64,000 bases of DNA from Halorarum halophilum (GTDB lineage Archaea; Halobacteriota; Halobacteria; Halobacteriales; Haloferacaceae): NCBI RefSeq assembly GCF_013401515.1, contig NZ_CP058530.1, forward strand, positions 124,001 through 188,000, read 5' to 3'. The position numbers were made by a program, and so were the translations under genes. This document shows, in pieces, positions 51,304 through 60,060 of this stretch; within the stretch, counting starts at the first letter, position 1, and every line of letters begins with the position of its first letter. The notes under the pieces are model-generated. The model was given only the letters and a program-made list of their open reading frames with translations, was not told the DNA's origin and made no database searches.

Positions 51304-52562
51304 GCTCGACCCACCTCGGCGTTCGCGAGCGCCGCGGCGAGCGGCGACGACGGCTCCCACTCGGTGACCGGGATGTCGGACTGGCGGAGCCGTCGGATCC
51401 GGTTCTCCCGTTCGACGGCCGCCAGCCGTCGCCCGGTGGTCCCCCCCTCGGTCACCTCGGGCGAGACGACGCTGACGGAGTGGCCCTCCGCCTCGAACTC
51501 CCGGGCCACCGCCACGGCGTCGTCGTCACACAGCGGCGAGACGAAGACGATCTGGGCGTTGGAGGGGAGGCGCTCCCGGAGCCGCGTCGTCTGCGCGTCC
51601 ACCGGCGGCTCCTCGTCGGCCGCGGGCGGCTGTGAGGAGAACGCGGGGTGGGTCGCGAGCATCGTCTGGGCCCGGACGCGGTGGTCCCGGCCGGCCGCCG
51701 GCGCCAGCCAGCACTCCGTCCGGCCGAGCGCGGCGATGCCGACCTGGTTGCGCTCGTCGAGGGAGGCGACGAGCAACTGTTCGGCCGCCGCGACGCCGTA
51801 GGAGACGGCGTGCGGCTCGTCGGTCCCGCCCCGGTAGGCGGACGCCCTGGCGTCCACGAGCACCACGACCGAGGCCGCCCGCTCCTCGCGGAACTCGACC
51901 GTGGTGAGTTCGCCCCGCTTCGCGTAGCGGTTCCAGTCGATGCGGCGCATCGAGTCCCCGCGCTGGTACTCCCGCGTGCTGTAGAACTCGATGCCGGTCC
52001 CGCCGTGGCTCGCCGGGATCTGTCCGAACGCGTCGACCGTCTGCGAGCGCAGCGGCGGCGACGTCGCCTCCGCGCTGCACTCGATCTCCGTCTCGTCCGT
52101 GACCGTCGTCTCGCCCTCGCGCGCGCCGCTGACGTCCCGCACCACGACGGTCGTCGGCTCGAACAGGTGTCGCCCCTCCGCGGCCTCCATCTCGTAGGAG
52201 AACGTCGCGGCCTCGCCCGCGCGGAGCGCCGTCCCGTGACGCGGCGTGCCGTCGGTGACGGCCAGCGCCGGCGGGACGCCGTCGACGATGCGGACGTCCG
52301 CCAGGGGCCGGTCGCCGACGTTCCGGACCGTGACCGTCACCTCGACGGGCTGACCCTGGCGCGGCGCGCTGTCGCTCACCCGCCGCTCCAGGTCGAGCTC
52401 GACACGCGGCGTCGGCGTCACTCGCGGGTACGCCGCGTAGACGACGCCGACCCCCGCGAGGACGAGCAGGCTCGCACGGTTCGCGATCAGCCCGAGCGCC
52501 CCGGCGGCCAGCGTGAACGCGAGGACGCCCCGCCAGCGGTTCGTCCGGGTGAACTTGGTCAT
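51300..52562 (-). CDS. DUF58 domain protein
   Basis: A 420-residue membrane-anchored protein. Two N-terminal helices (about 10-50) precede an immunoglobulin-like domain (VEVTVTVRNVGDRPLADVRIVDG), then the DUF58 core with FYSTREYQRGDSMRRIDWNRYAKRGELTTVEF and a von Willebrand A-like stretch (SVVVLVDARASAYRG; INQVGIAALG type). DUF58 proteins work with MoxR ATPases, probably in folding or assembling surface proteins. It overlaps both flanking genes by four bases. Partner MoxR is convergent nearby. Confidence 0.9.
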   Translation of the reverse strand: MTKFTRTNRWRGVLAFTLAAGALGLIANRASLLVLAGVGVVYAAYPRVTPTPRVELDLERRVSDSAPRQGQPVEVTVTVRNVGDRPLADVRIVDGVPPALAVTDGTPRHGTALRAGEAATFSYEMEAAEGRHLFEPTTVVVRDVSGAREGETTVTDETEIECSAEATSPPLRSQTVDAFGQIPASHGGTGIEFYSTREYQRGDSMRRIDWNRYAKRGELTTVEFREERAASVVVLVDARASAYRGGTDEPHAVSYGVAAAEQLLVASLDERNQVGIAALGRTECWLAPAAGRDHRVRAQTMLATHPAFSSQPPAADEEPPVDAQTTRLRERLPSNAQIVFVSPLCDDDAVAVAREFEAEGHSVSVVSPEVTEGGTTGRRLAAVERENRIRRLRQSDIPVTEWEPSSPLAAALANAEVGRA

Positions 52563-53155
52563 CCGTCCCCCCTCGCGCCGGGCGCGCGAGCCACGATCTC
52601 CTCCGCGGTCCGTCGCGCCCGTCGCTGGGACGGGGTCTCGCCGCGGAGGCCCGCCCCGAGGAGCTCCGGGAACGACGCCGGGTTCGACCCCGACAGGAAC
52701 GCCGCCGCGTCGGGGTCGTCGGTCCAGCGTCCGTCGGCGACCATGCGCTCGGCCTCCTCCCTGCTACAGCCCTCCGAGCGCATCGTCACGTCGACGGCGG
52801 ACGTGCGGAGCCGCTCGCGGACGGACTCGCGCGTCGAATCCCCGACGACGGGGAGCCCGAACCGGACGCTCCCGATCCGGTCGTCGAACCCCGCCCCGGG
52901 CGTGGGCACGGCGACCGGCCGCTCGGGGTCCGGCATCCGCGCCTGTCGGAGGTTCCCCGACCGGCCGGAGACGACCATCGCGGACGCCACGACCAGCCCG
53001 CCGGCGGCGATGGCCACCAGGAACAGGTAGTCGTTGCCGAGCGCGGTCACGGCGGCGTCGACGAGGTCGGCGAGCGGCCCGTCGCCCGAACCGAGCAGGG
53101 CGAGCCCCAGCAGGACCACGCCGGCGGCCCCCAGCACGACGCGTCGTCGCTTCAT
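52559..53155 (-). CDS. Two-helix membrane protein (DUF7269-like)
   Basis: A 198-residue protein from ATG 53155. Two N-terminal helices (about 6-25 and 41-63) are followed by a cytoplasmic acidic domain (GFDDRIGSVRFGLPVVGDSTRESVRERLRTSAVDV...). No catalytic motif is seen. It overlaps the DUF4129 gene upstream and the DUF58 gene downstream by four bases each. In haloarchaeal genomes a protein of this layout sits in the same place, so it is probably an auxiliary subunit of the DUF58/MoxR system. Confidence 0.78.
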   Translation of the reverse strand: MKRRRVVLGAAGVVLLGLALLGSGDGPLADLVDAAVTALGNDYLFLVAIAAGGLVVASAMVVSGRSGNLRQARMPDPERPVAVPTPGAGFDDRIGSVRFGLPVVGDSTRESVRERLRTSAVDVTMRSEGCSREEAERMVADGRWTDDPDAAAFLSGSNPASFPELLGAGLRGETPSQRRARRTAEEIVARAPGARGDG

Positions 53156-53976
53156 CGGTTCCCCCCGTCGCGGATCTGGGCGCGGAACCGCTCGAGCGCC
53201 TCCTGGGCGCGGGCGCGCCGTTCCTCGGTCACCGGCGCGCCGCCGTAGCGGACCTCCTCGAACGGCCGGGTGATCCCCTCGACCACCTCGCGGTCGACGC
53301 CGGCGTCGACCGCCGCGCCGGCGACCTCTCCCGGCGTCGCCGCCAGCTCGTCGTCCAGGTCGAGTCGTTGCACCATCTCGTACCACGCGCGCTCGACGTC
53401 GTTCGTCGGCGACGGGACGAGCAGGGTCCCCGCGTCGCCGCCGTCACCGTTTCGGGCCAGCCCGAACCGCTCCAGCACCGCCGTGAGCAGCGCCTCGAGC
53501 CGGCGGGGATGTCTGGCCGCCGCCGCCACGGCGCCGACCACGAGGAACACCGGCAGGAGCGACACCAGCAGGTCGAGCAGCGCCAGGAGGAGCGCGAGCA
53601 GGCGGTCGAGGAGGTCGGGCTCGTCGTCCGTCGCGCCCTCGCCCCCGTTCTGCACGGATGCGGACTGGTCACCTGACTGGTCCGACGAGCCGCTCTCGGC
53701 CGAGTTGTCGTCCGACGAGCCGCCGCTCTCGCGGTCGGACGAGTCGCTGGAGGAGGACGAACTCCGTTCCTCGGACTGCGGGTCCTCGGGGTCCGACTGG
53801 ATCTGCTCCTTCAGGCTGCCCACCTCGTCGGAGGGGAGCGGGAGCGAGGCCTGGTCGAAGGTGATGACGTCGTCCGGCGTCGTGTCGACGGAGGCGTCGA
53901 GCGTCGCCGCCGACGTTCCCAGCGCGAACAGGCAGCAGAGTGCGAGCGCCGCTGTCAGGACCTGTTCCCCGGTCAC
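53152..53976 (-). CDS. DUF4129 domain membrane protein
   Basis: A 274-residue protein from GTG 53976. A signal/first helix (about 5-25), a long Ser/Asp/Glu-rich exposed linker (60-115), a second helix (about 128-150) and the cytoplasmic DUF4129 domain with ERAWYEMVQRLDLDDELAATPGEVA and the final YGGAPVTEERRARAQEAL. DUF4129 occurs with transglutaminase and DUF58 proteins; here no transglutaminase is present. It is the first gene of the operon running down to 50611, all coupled by four-base overlaps. Confidence 0.88.
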   Translation of the reverse strand: MTGEQVLTAALALCCLFALGTSAATLDASVDTTPDDVITFDQASLPLPSDEVGSLKEQIQSDPEDPQSEERSSSSSSDSSDRESGGSSDDNSAESGSSDQSGDQSASVQNGGEGATDDEPDLLDRLLALLLALLDLLVSLLPVFLVVGAVAAAARHPRRLEALLTAVLERFGLARNGDGGDAGTLLVPSPTNDVERAWYEMVQRLDLDDELAATPGEVAGAAVDAGVDREVVEGITRPFEEVRYGGAPVTEERRARAQEALERFRAQIRDGGNR

Positions 53977-54129
53977 GCCGCTCCGTCACCTCGAACCCGT
54001 AGCCGTCTCGCTTGATCTGCCAATCTGGGAACCGCTTCGACGTGCAGGGCCTTTATTATGGCCACCGTAAGTGGCCGGCTATCAAATTGATAATAAACTA
54101 ACTCCGGTGACTCTACCCGACCGTCCGAT

Positions 54130-55101
54130 ATGGGAACCGATAGATCGCGATCGAGACGACATGCCATCACGCTACTTCTCGTCGGCGTCCTCGTGGCGTC
54201 CGCCGGGTGCTCCGGGCTCGGAGCCGGTGGCGAAACGCCGACGTCGACGTCGGAGATGACCGACTCGCCGACGGCGGACGAGACGACCCCGGCGGCGACC
54301 GACTCGCCGACGGGAACGGCGACGGGGGACGGCCACGGCCACTCGCACGGCAACGAGACCGAGGGTGAGAACGGGTCGTCGACGAACGGGACCGACGGCG
54401 CGAACGGGAAGCTGACAGTCGTCGTCGCGGGCAACGAGGTCCCGCTCCAGGAGCAGTCCCAGTCCGAGGGGAGTTCGTTCTACATCGACGAGGACGACCC
54501 GCACACCTGGCACGGCTCCACCTCCGGCCAGACACTCGCCGAGGCGCTCTCCACGCTCGGGATCGACGCCGGGCCCCAGGAGCTCAGCTACGACGGCGAG
54601 ACCTACACCGAGTCCACCGAGGGCACGGGGATCTACGTCCGCGTCAACGGCGAGGAGGTCGACCCGACGCAGTACGAGCTCTCCGACGGGGACGAGATCT
54701 GGGTGACGGTCGAGACGGCCGACATGGACGTCGAGACGCCCGGAGAGTACATCAAGGCCGACCAGCAGCACATCCACGGCCCCATCACGTTCGAGGTCGA
54801 GGGAGAGGAACTCGACTTCAGCGAGGACCGGTACCAGACCAACCACCAGCTGTTCCACTTCGAGGGCGGGCACGCCGAGCCCTGGCACGCCCACTCGTGG
54901 AGCATGACCCTGGAGTGGGCGATGAACTCGCTCGACGGGATCAACGTGACCGAGAACTCCGTCACGTACGACGGGACGACGTACGACGGGAGCGACTCGG
55001 ACACGACCGTAACCATCGAGGTGAACGGCGAGTCGGTCGACCCCTCCGAGTACTACCTGAAGGACGGTGACAACGTGAACATCGTCGTGGAGACGGAGTA
55101 A
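54130..55101 (+). CDS. His-rich lipoprotein with duplicated beta domain
   Basis: A 323-residue exported lipoprotein with lipobox SAGC (Cys27). A Thr/Asp/Glu linker includes GHGHSHGN. Two similar domains follow (about 95-200 and 210-320). Each ends with a repeated pattern, VNGEEVDPTQYELSDGDEI and VNGESVDPSEYYLKDGDNV, that resembles the end of beta-grasp/DUF4430-type folds. Clusters such as DDPHTWHG, QQHIHGP and HFEGGHAEPWHAHSW point to metal binding, perhaps zinc or copper. It is divergent from the DUF4129 operon. The family is not recognised with certainty and the function is unknown. Confidence 0.72.
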   Translation: MGTDRSRSRRHAITLLLVGVLVASAGCSGLGAGGETPTSTSEMTDSPTADETTPAATDSPTGTATGDGHGHSHGNETEGENGSSTNGTDGANGKLTVVVAGNEVPLQEQSQSEGSSFYIDEDDPHTWHGSTSGQTLAEALSTLGIDAGPQELSYDGETYTESTEGTGIYVRVNGEEVDPTQYELSDGDEIWVTVETADMDVETPGEYIKADQQHIHGPITFEVEGEELDFSEDRYQTNHQLFHFEGGHAEPWHAHSWSMTLEWAMNSLDGINVTENSVTYDGTTYDGSDSDTTVTIEVNGESVDPSEYYLKDGDNVNIVVETE

Positions 55102-55418
55102 ACCGGTCACACACCTCCGCCGGCGACTACCGTCGTCTTCACGGCGAACGGAGCGCCCGACCGCGGCCGGCCGACGACGGATAGCCGTGAGCAGGTAACC
55201 GACGGCCGACCGGAGACGACCAGCTACCAACCGGAAGCGATTGATTTCGGGGCCTCGAAAGTCGCTCGTGACGGAATAGCTACCGGTTGAGTTCTAGCTA
55301 CCGACGCTTCTCGTTCGAGTTCCGGCCCACACGTGTTGGTCCACGCTTTATTTCATCGCCCACGCGCGCGTGAGGATGTGAGCCGTCCGGGTACTGGCTC
55401 GGCCGTCCGAGTACCGGC
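55102..55418. other. Intergenic region with 20-base tandem repeat
   Basis: A 317-base gap between two convergent genes. Bases 55382-55440 contain three copies of a 20-base unit (GCCGTCCGGGTACTGGCTCG and variants; the third is 19 bases to 55440), the last of which is the 3' end of the beta-helix gene coding PDG-stop. This is a short tandem duplication of the gene terminus. The rest of the gap is featureless, apart from an AT-richer patch near 55340-55360. Confidence 0.5.
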
Positions 55419-56969
55419 TCAGCCGTCCGGGTACTCGTTGTCCCGCGTGTTGAGGTTGGCCGACCCCTTGTCCCAGATGCCGTTGTAGAGCTTGTTGCTG
55501 ATCACGTCCACGTCGCTGCTCTCGTCCAGCAGTTTGAGCGCCTCGTAGCCGTCGAACGAACGCGACGTCACGCACCGGATGTAGGTCTCGTCGCCCTCGT
55601 TGACGATGGGGATGTGGCTCGTCCCGTAGTAGCCCGAGTAGACGTAGCAGTCGTCGCCGCCGATGTAGAGGCCGCGCCGGTAGTCGGAGCCGGGCTGTTT
55701 CACGACGAGTTTGCGGAACGAGCAGTCGTCGCGCATGCACCGGATGGCGTGACGCCCGGACGACCCGTCGGCGTCGCCGGTCACCGTCACGTTCCAGCAG
55801 TCAACGACGCCGCCGCCCTCCTCGATGCGGAGGGCGTGACCGCCCTCGTTGATCTCGATTTCGGTGTCGTAGATGTCGGTCGGTCCGGAGCCCCCGCGGA
55901 CGACGATCGCGTGGTTCACCCCGTTGCTGACGGACACCGTGCTGTCCTGGATACGGGCCTTGTCGACGTCATCCATCACGGTGATGGCCTGCCCGTTGGG
56001 CTTCTCGATCCTGACCTCCGTTTTGTACACCCAGAGGTGCTCGCCGTCGTCCAGCCGGATCCCCCGCTGGTTCCCGTCCTCCGGTCGGCTGTCGTCGACG
56101 ACGATCGTCGCCTCCCGGATGTAGCTGTAGTTACCGCCGAGCCTGATGCTCGCCGAGTTGCTGTTCTTATAGAGGCCGCCCTGCACGACGACACGTCCCT
56201 TGCTGCCGGAGACGTAGAGGCCGTTGTCCGGGAACGGGCCGACCTCGCAGTCGCGGAACCAGAGCTTCCCCTCGTGGCTATCCGGGACGAGGATGCCCGT
56301 CGGTCCGGTCTCGATCGAACCGATGGTGTTCTCGGAGTGCGCCCCGCCGTCGGGTGCGCGGAACCCCTCGACGTACGAGATGCCGTTCGGGTCGAGGACG
56401 CTGAACACCGCCGGGCCGTACGAGCCGATGTCGTGCTGGCCGACGATGTCGATGTCGCGGACCACCATATCCTGCTCCACGTACGCCTCGATCGCGCGGA
56501 ACCCGCTCTGGTCGCGGGTGAAATCGAACGTCAGCCCCTCGAACCGGAGTTCGTTGCCCGGATCGTAGGTGACGCCCAGCCGGAAGAGGCGCGTCGGCCC
56601 CTCGAAGGAGCCCTCGGTGGCGCTCCGGCCGTCCATCTCCTCGACGGTGCCGGGGACGATCGTCGCGTCGTCGCCGACGATACCGAAGTGCTCGTAGCCC
56701 GTGAACCGGAACTGCTCGGTCATCAGGTACTCCCCCTCCGGAAGCTCGATCAGCGTGTCGTCGTCCGCGTGCTCCTCGAGGAGCGGGACGATGTTCTCGT
56801 CGCCGTTCGGGTCGGCACCCTCCTCGACGAGGTCGACAACCTCGTCGTACCCGCTGGACGCGGTCGCGGTTCCGACAGCAGAGAGAGAAGCCGCTCCACC
56901 GATGACGCCTCCCAGATATGCCCGTCGACTCAACCCCTGTCCCTCGTTCAAACCGTGTCGCTCCGACAT
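55419..56969 (-). CDS. Tat-exported right-handed beta-helix protein A
   Basis: A 516-residue protein with a twin-arginine leader (LSRRAYLGGVIGGAASLSAVG). From about residue 60 it reads as stacked beta-helix coils: DTLIELPEGEYLMTEQFRFTG, FGIVGDDATIVPG, then many rungs of about 24-28 residues such as KLWFRDCEVGPFPDNGLYV and ARIQDSTVSVSNGVNHAIVV. Such proteins often act as surface pectate-lyase-like enzymes or adhesins; no catalytic Asp cluster is obvious. It is about 60-70% identical by eye over long stretches to the next gene. The two form a tandem duplicated pair. Confidence 0.82.
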   Translation of the reverse strand: MSERHGLNEGQGLSRRAYLGGVIGGAASLSAVGTATASSGYDEVVDLVEEGADPNGDENIVPLLEEHADDDTLIELPEGEYLMTEQFRFTGYEHFGIVGDDATIVPGTVEEMDGRSATEGSFEGPTRLFRLGVTYDPGNELRFEGLTFDFTRDQSGFRAIEAYVEQDMVVRDIDIVGQHDIGSYGPAVFSVLDPNGISYVEGFRAPDGGAHSENTIGSIETGPTGILVPDSHEGKLWFRDCEVGPFPDNGLYVSGSKGRVVVQGGLYKNSNSASIRLGGNYSYIREATIVVDDSRPEDGNQRGIRLDDGEHLWVYKTEVRIEKPNGQAITVMDDVDKARIQDSTVSVSNGVNHAIVVRGGSGPTDIYDTEIEINEGGHALRIEEGGGVVDCWNVTVTGDADGSSGRHAIRCMRDDCSFRKLVVKQPGSDYRRGLYIGGDDCYVYSGYYGTSHIPIVNEGDETYIRCVTSRSFDGYEALKLLDESSDVDVISNKLYNGIWDKGSANLNTRDNEYPDG

Positions 56970-57111
56970 TGCGTCCGGTACACAGGATTTGCTTGCAATA
57001 AGACTTTATAGTGGAATAAATGTATTCGGTACTGAATTGGTAAACGTTCAGTTACTACGACACTTCAGGTAAAACAGGGAAGCGAGCCCGCGACGGGCGG
57101 TGTAGCGGCCC

Positions 57112-58740
57112 TCAGACGATCTCGAGGTTGCTCGTCGTGAGGTCGATCGTACCCTTGTCGGAGATCCCGTTGTAGATGGTCGAGTCGGTGACCGAGACGC
57201 CCGAGTAGTCGGAGTAGAGCTTCAGACCGGTGTAGCCGTCGTACGAGCGGAGCGTCATGTCGTCGATGCGGGTGCCGTCGGCGGCGCTCACGATGGGGTG
57301 GTGGGTCGACTCGATGACGCCGCCGTCGATGTTGCAGTCGTCGCCGAGGACGTCGATGCCGCGGCGGTAGTGGCTCCCGTCCATCTTAATGGTGCTGTCG
57401 AGGATGTCGACGCCCTTGCGGGTGATCCGGATGGCCTCACGGCCGTTTCGGCCCGAACCGCTCCCGGTGATGTGCGTCCGGAGGAGCTTGACCGGCTCGT
57501 CGGACGAGTCGTTGTCGCCCCGGATGGTGATGGCGTTCCCGGTCCCGTCGAACTCGATGTCCGAGTCGAAGATCTCCACCTTCCCGGCCTCCTCGCTGAC
57601 GCTGACGGCGCAGTTCACCTCGCCCTCGCCGACGGTGATGTTGCAGTCCTGGATGCGGGCGCGGTCGACGTCGTTCTGGACGACGACGGCGTGGCCGCAC
57701 GGGTCCGAGAGGACGATGTCCGTGTTGTACAGCCAGAGGCCCTCGCCGCAGTCCAGGCGGACGCCCGGCTGGTTGTACTCGCCGCTGGTGTCGTCGACGA
57801 CGACCGTCGCGTTCTGGATGTAACTGTAGCTGGCCTTCAGTCGGATGTTCGACGCGCAGCTGTTCTTGTAGATGCCGCCATCCACGACGACGCGGCCGTC
57901 GAGGCTCGACGCGTAGAGGCCGTTGTCCGGGAAGCCGCCGAGTTCGCAGTCGCGGAACCAGAGCTTCCCCTTGTGGCTCTGGGGAACGAGGATGCCCGTC
58001 GGGCCCTTCCAGATCGTGCCGATGGTGTTCTCGGAGTGCTCCCCGCCGTCGGGCGCGCGGAACCCCTCGATCGACGAGATGCCGTCGGGGTCGGTGACGC
58101 TGAACAGCGCCGGGCCGAAGGAGCCGATGTCGTGCTGGCCGACGATGTCGATGTCGCGGACGAGCATGTCCTTCTCGACGTACGCCTCGATGACGCGGAA
58201 CCCGCTGTACTTGGCCGTGAAGTCGAAGTCGAAGCCCTCGAAGAGCAGCTTGTCGCCCGGCGAGTAGCTGACGCCCAGCCGGAAGAGCCGCGTCGGCCCC
58301 TCGAAGGTGCCCGCCACGGAGGTCCGGCCGTCCATCTCCTCGACGGTGCCGGGGACGATCGTCGCGTCGTTCCCGACGATGCCGAGGTTGTAGTAGCCCG
58401 TGTGCCGGAACTGCGTGGTCATCAGGTACTCGCCCGGCGGGAACATGAGGAGCGTGTCGTCGTCCGCGTACTCGTGGAGGAGCGGGCAGATGCACTCGTT
58501 CCCACTCGTGTCGGCGCCCGCCTCGCTCATGTCGACGACCGTGTCGAACCGGCTGAAGTACTCCTCGTACCGGTCGGCCGTCGACGTCGCGCTCGCCTGG
58601 CCCGCCATTCCCGCGAGCGTGGCGCCCACGCCGAGCGTGGAGAGACCGCGCATGTAGGTCCGTCGTCCGAAACCGCTCGTCTCTTCCGCGTCGCCCGTGT
58701 TGTTGGTCGAAGTCGAACTTCGCCCGCTGGTCTGTTTCAC
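57112..58740 (-). CDS. Tat-exported right-handed beta-helix protein B
   Basis: A 542-residue paralogue of the neighbouring gene, with the leader FGRRTYMRGLSTLGVGATLAG. The core shares PPGEYLMTTQFRHTGY, GTVEEMDGRTSVAG, HDIGSFGPALFSV and FRAPDGGEHSENTIG with the first copy, then diverges in the last coils (CNITVGEGEVNCAVSV, YNGISDKGTIDL). It has more cysteines (CICPLL, SCASN, CGEGL), perhaps disulfides. About 140 bases separate the two genes. Duplicate genes with diverged ends suggest variation of a surface protein; function is unproved. Confidence 0.82.
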   Translation of the reverse strand: MKQTSGRSSTSTNNTGDAEETSGFGRRTYMRGLSTLGVGATLAGMAGQASATSTADRYEEYFSRFDTVVDMSEAGADTSGNECICPLLHEYADDDTLLMFPPGEYLMTTQFRHTGYYNLGIVGNDATIVPGTVEEMDGRTSVAGTFEGPTRLFRLGVSYSPGDKLLFEGFDFDFTAKYSGFRVIEAYVEKDMLVRDIDIVGQHDIGSFGPALFSVTDPDGISSIEGFRAPDGGEHSENTIGTIWKGPTGILVPQSHKGKLWFRDCELGGFPDNGLYASSLDGRVVVDGGIYKNSCASNIRLKASYSYIQNATVVVDDTSGEYNQPGVRLDCGEGLWLYNTDIVLSDPCGHAVVVQNDVDRARIQDCNITVGEGEVNCAVSVSEEAGKVEIFDSDIEFDGTGNAITIRGDNDSSDEPVKLLRTHITGSGSGRNGREAIRITRKGVDILDSTIKMDGSHYRRGIDVLGDDCNIDGGVIESTHHPIVSAADGTRIDDMTLRSYDGYTGLKLYSDYSGVSVTDSTIYNGISDKGTIDLTTSNLEIV

Positions 58741-59205
58741 GACATATCGTACCGGACCGATCTGGAATTACCTTAGCATGGAACTATGCGGTCTTTAAGT
58801 GGAAGGCAACTTGGGCTATCAATTTTGAGAAATTGAGGTGCAATGGTCTTACAGCTGTCACGAGTGGGTGAACGACCCGAGGTTCGAGCGCGGTTGATTG
58901 GAGCTATTCGCCCGAATTCTGGCACTTCAGTGGCTTCAGAAGCACGTTTGGATTATTCGCACACATGCCGCTCGTCGCGCCCGAAACGGCGAGTTCTTAT
59001 CTTCGGGCAGACCATTTCACCCCGAAGCAACGCTGTGGGACGATGCGCAATCGTCGATGGAGGCGAAAATACTACACTGACCGTGCGTGAAAATATCACA
59101 TCCATGAGTATCGATTCCACGCTGCTACACTCCATCTGATAGATCGGTTCCCTCCGAAGCAGTCGCTCCGCGGTCGACTGACAGGGAAAATCCGGATCCG
59201 TCGCG
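58741..59205. other. Intergenic region of lower GC, no gene recognised
   Basis: A 465-base gap. Composition is less GC-rich than the genome average and codon bias is poor in all frames. Short open frames of about 60-98 codons exist, but none shows a known motif; they could be remains of a mobile element or a lost gene. The 58741-58810 part contains the promoter of the second beta-helix gene. I see no inverted repeats that would mark an insertion sequence. Confidence 0.35.
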
Positions 59206-59991
59206 TTAACTGCCTTCTCGACGGTCGAGCGACCCGAACCGCTCCTCGATGAGCTGGGCCGTCGCGCGTCGGAGCCGGTCCGACACGGCGGACGTCGAGA
59301 TGCCGAGTTCCTCCGCGAGTTCGGTCTGGCTGAACTCCCGCGGAACGTCGAAGTAGCCGGACTCGTACGCCGTCTTGAGGGTCTCGCGCTGCGATTCGCT
59401 CAGGTCGTCGGCGACGGTGCCCGGGTACTCGGTCTCGGAGAGGCTGTTGACGGTGAAGGAGATGTCGTTCGCCTCGCAGAACGCCCGGAGCGTGACCAGC
59501 GACTCCCGGTCCGGGAACTGGAAGTCCGCGTGCCACTCGCCGTTCCGCCCCTCGACTGCGACCGTTCGAGAGCCGAGTTCGAGGCTCGTCGGCGCGATCA
59601 GGACGGCCGACTCCGCGAGGGCGACCCGGTAGGTCAGCCGGTCGGGGAACGACTGGACGGCCTGGAACCCCTCGACGGTCGAATCCCCCGCGAAGGCCGC
59701 CTCGACCTCGTCGACCGAGGCGTCGACGATCGAGAGGACGAGGGATCGCTCGCCGTCCCGAGCGACCGTGTGGTGGTTCGGCTGTACCGACGCCCCGGAG
59801 ATGGCGGCGAGCGACTCCGACAGCGCGAGCGGTCCCCCCGAGAGTCGGACGCTGGCGACGATGACGGCGGGGGGCGCGTCTGTCGTCGTGTCGTCGCCGT
59901 CGTCCCCCTCCCGCGAGACGTCGGCGTGACGTCCGAACTCGTGCCCCCTCGCCCCCTCCTCGTCGAAGGGGGCTACGCCCGTCGTGTCCAT
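59206..59991 (-). CDS. Bat-type HTH-10 regulator
   Basis: A 261-residue protein. Residues 45-195 form the beta-rich sensor half of bacterio-opsin-activator proteins (VIVASVRLSGGPLALSESLAA at the start). The C-terminus is the HTH-10 domain: LSESQRETLKTAYESGYFDVP, then TELAEELGISTSAVSDRLRR. An acidic N-terminal tail of about 40 residues precedes. It lies 69 bases downstream of the large multi-sensor regulator on the same strand and is probably co-transcribed. Targets are unknown. Confidence 0.87.
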   Translation of the reverse strand: MDTTGVAPFDEEGARGHEFGRHADVSREGDDGDDTTTDAPPAVIVASVRLSGGPLALSESLAAISGASVQPNHHTVARDGERSLVLSIVDASVDEVEAAFAGDSTVEGFQAVQSFPDRLTYRVALAESAVLIAPTSLELGSRTVAVEGRNGEWHADFQFPDRESLVTLRAFCEANDISFTVNSLSETEYPGTVADDLSESQRETLKTAYESGYFDVPREFSQTELAEELGISTSAVSDRLRRATAQLIEERFGSLDRREGS

Positions 59992-60060
59992 GGGGGTTGG
60001 TTCCGGGAGCGGCGGTATGAGAGTTGCACCAATACAGATAGTGTTCCGCCTCCCGCTATA

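Noticed and set aside
58843-59139. 98-codon open frame between the beta-helix and Bat-like genes
   Set aside because: It has no motif, poor codon bias and no promoter at the right distance; treated as unassigned gap.
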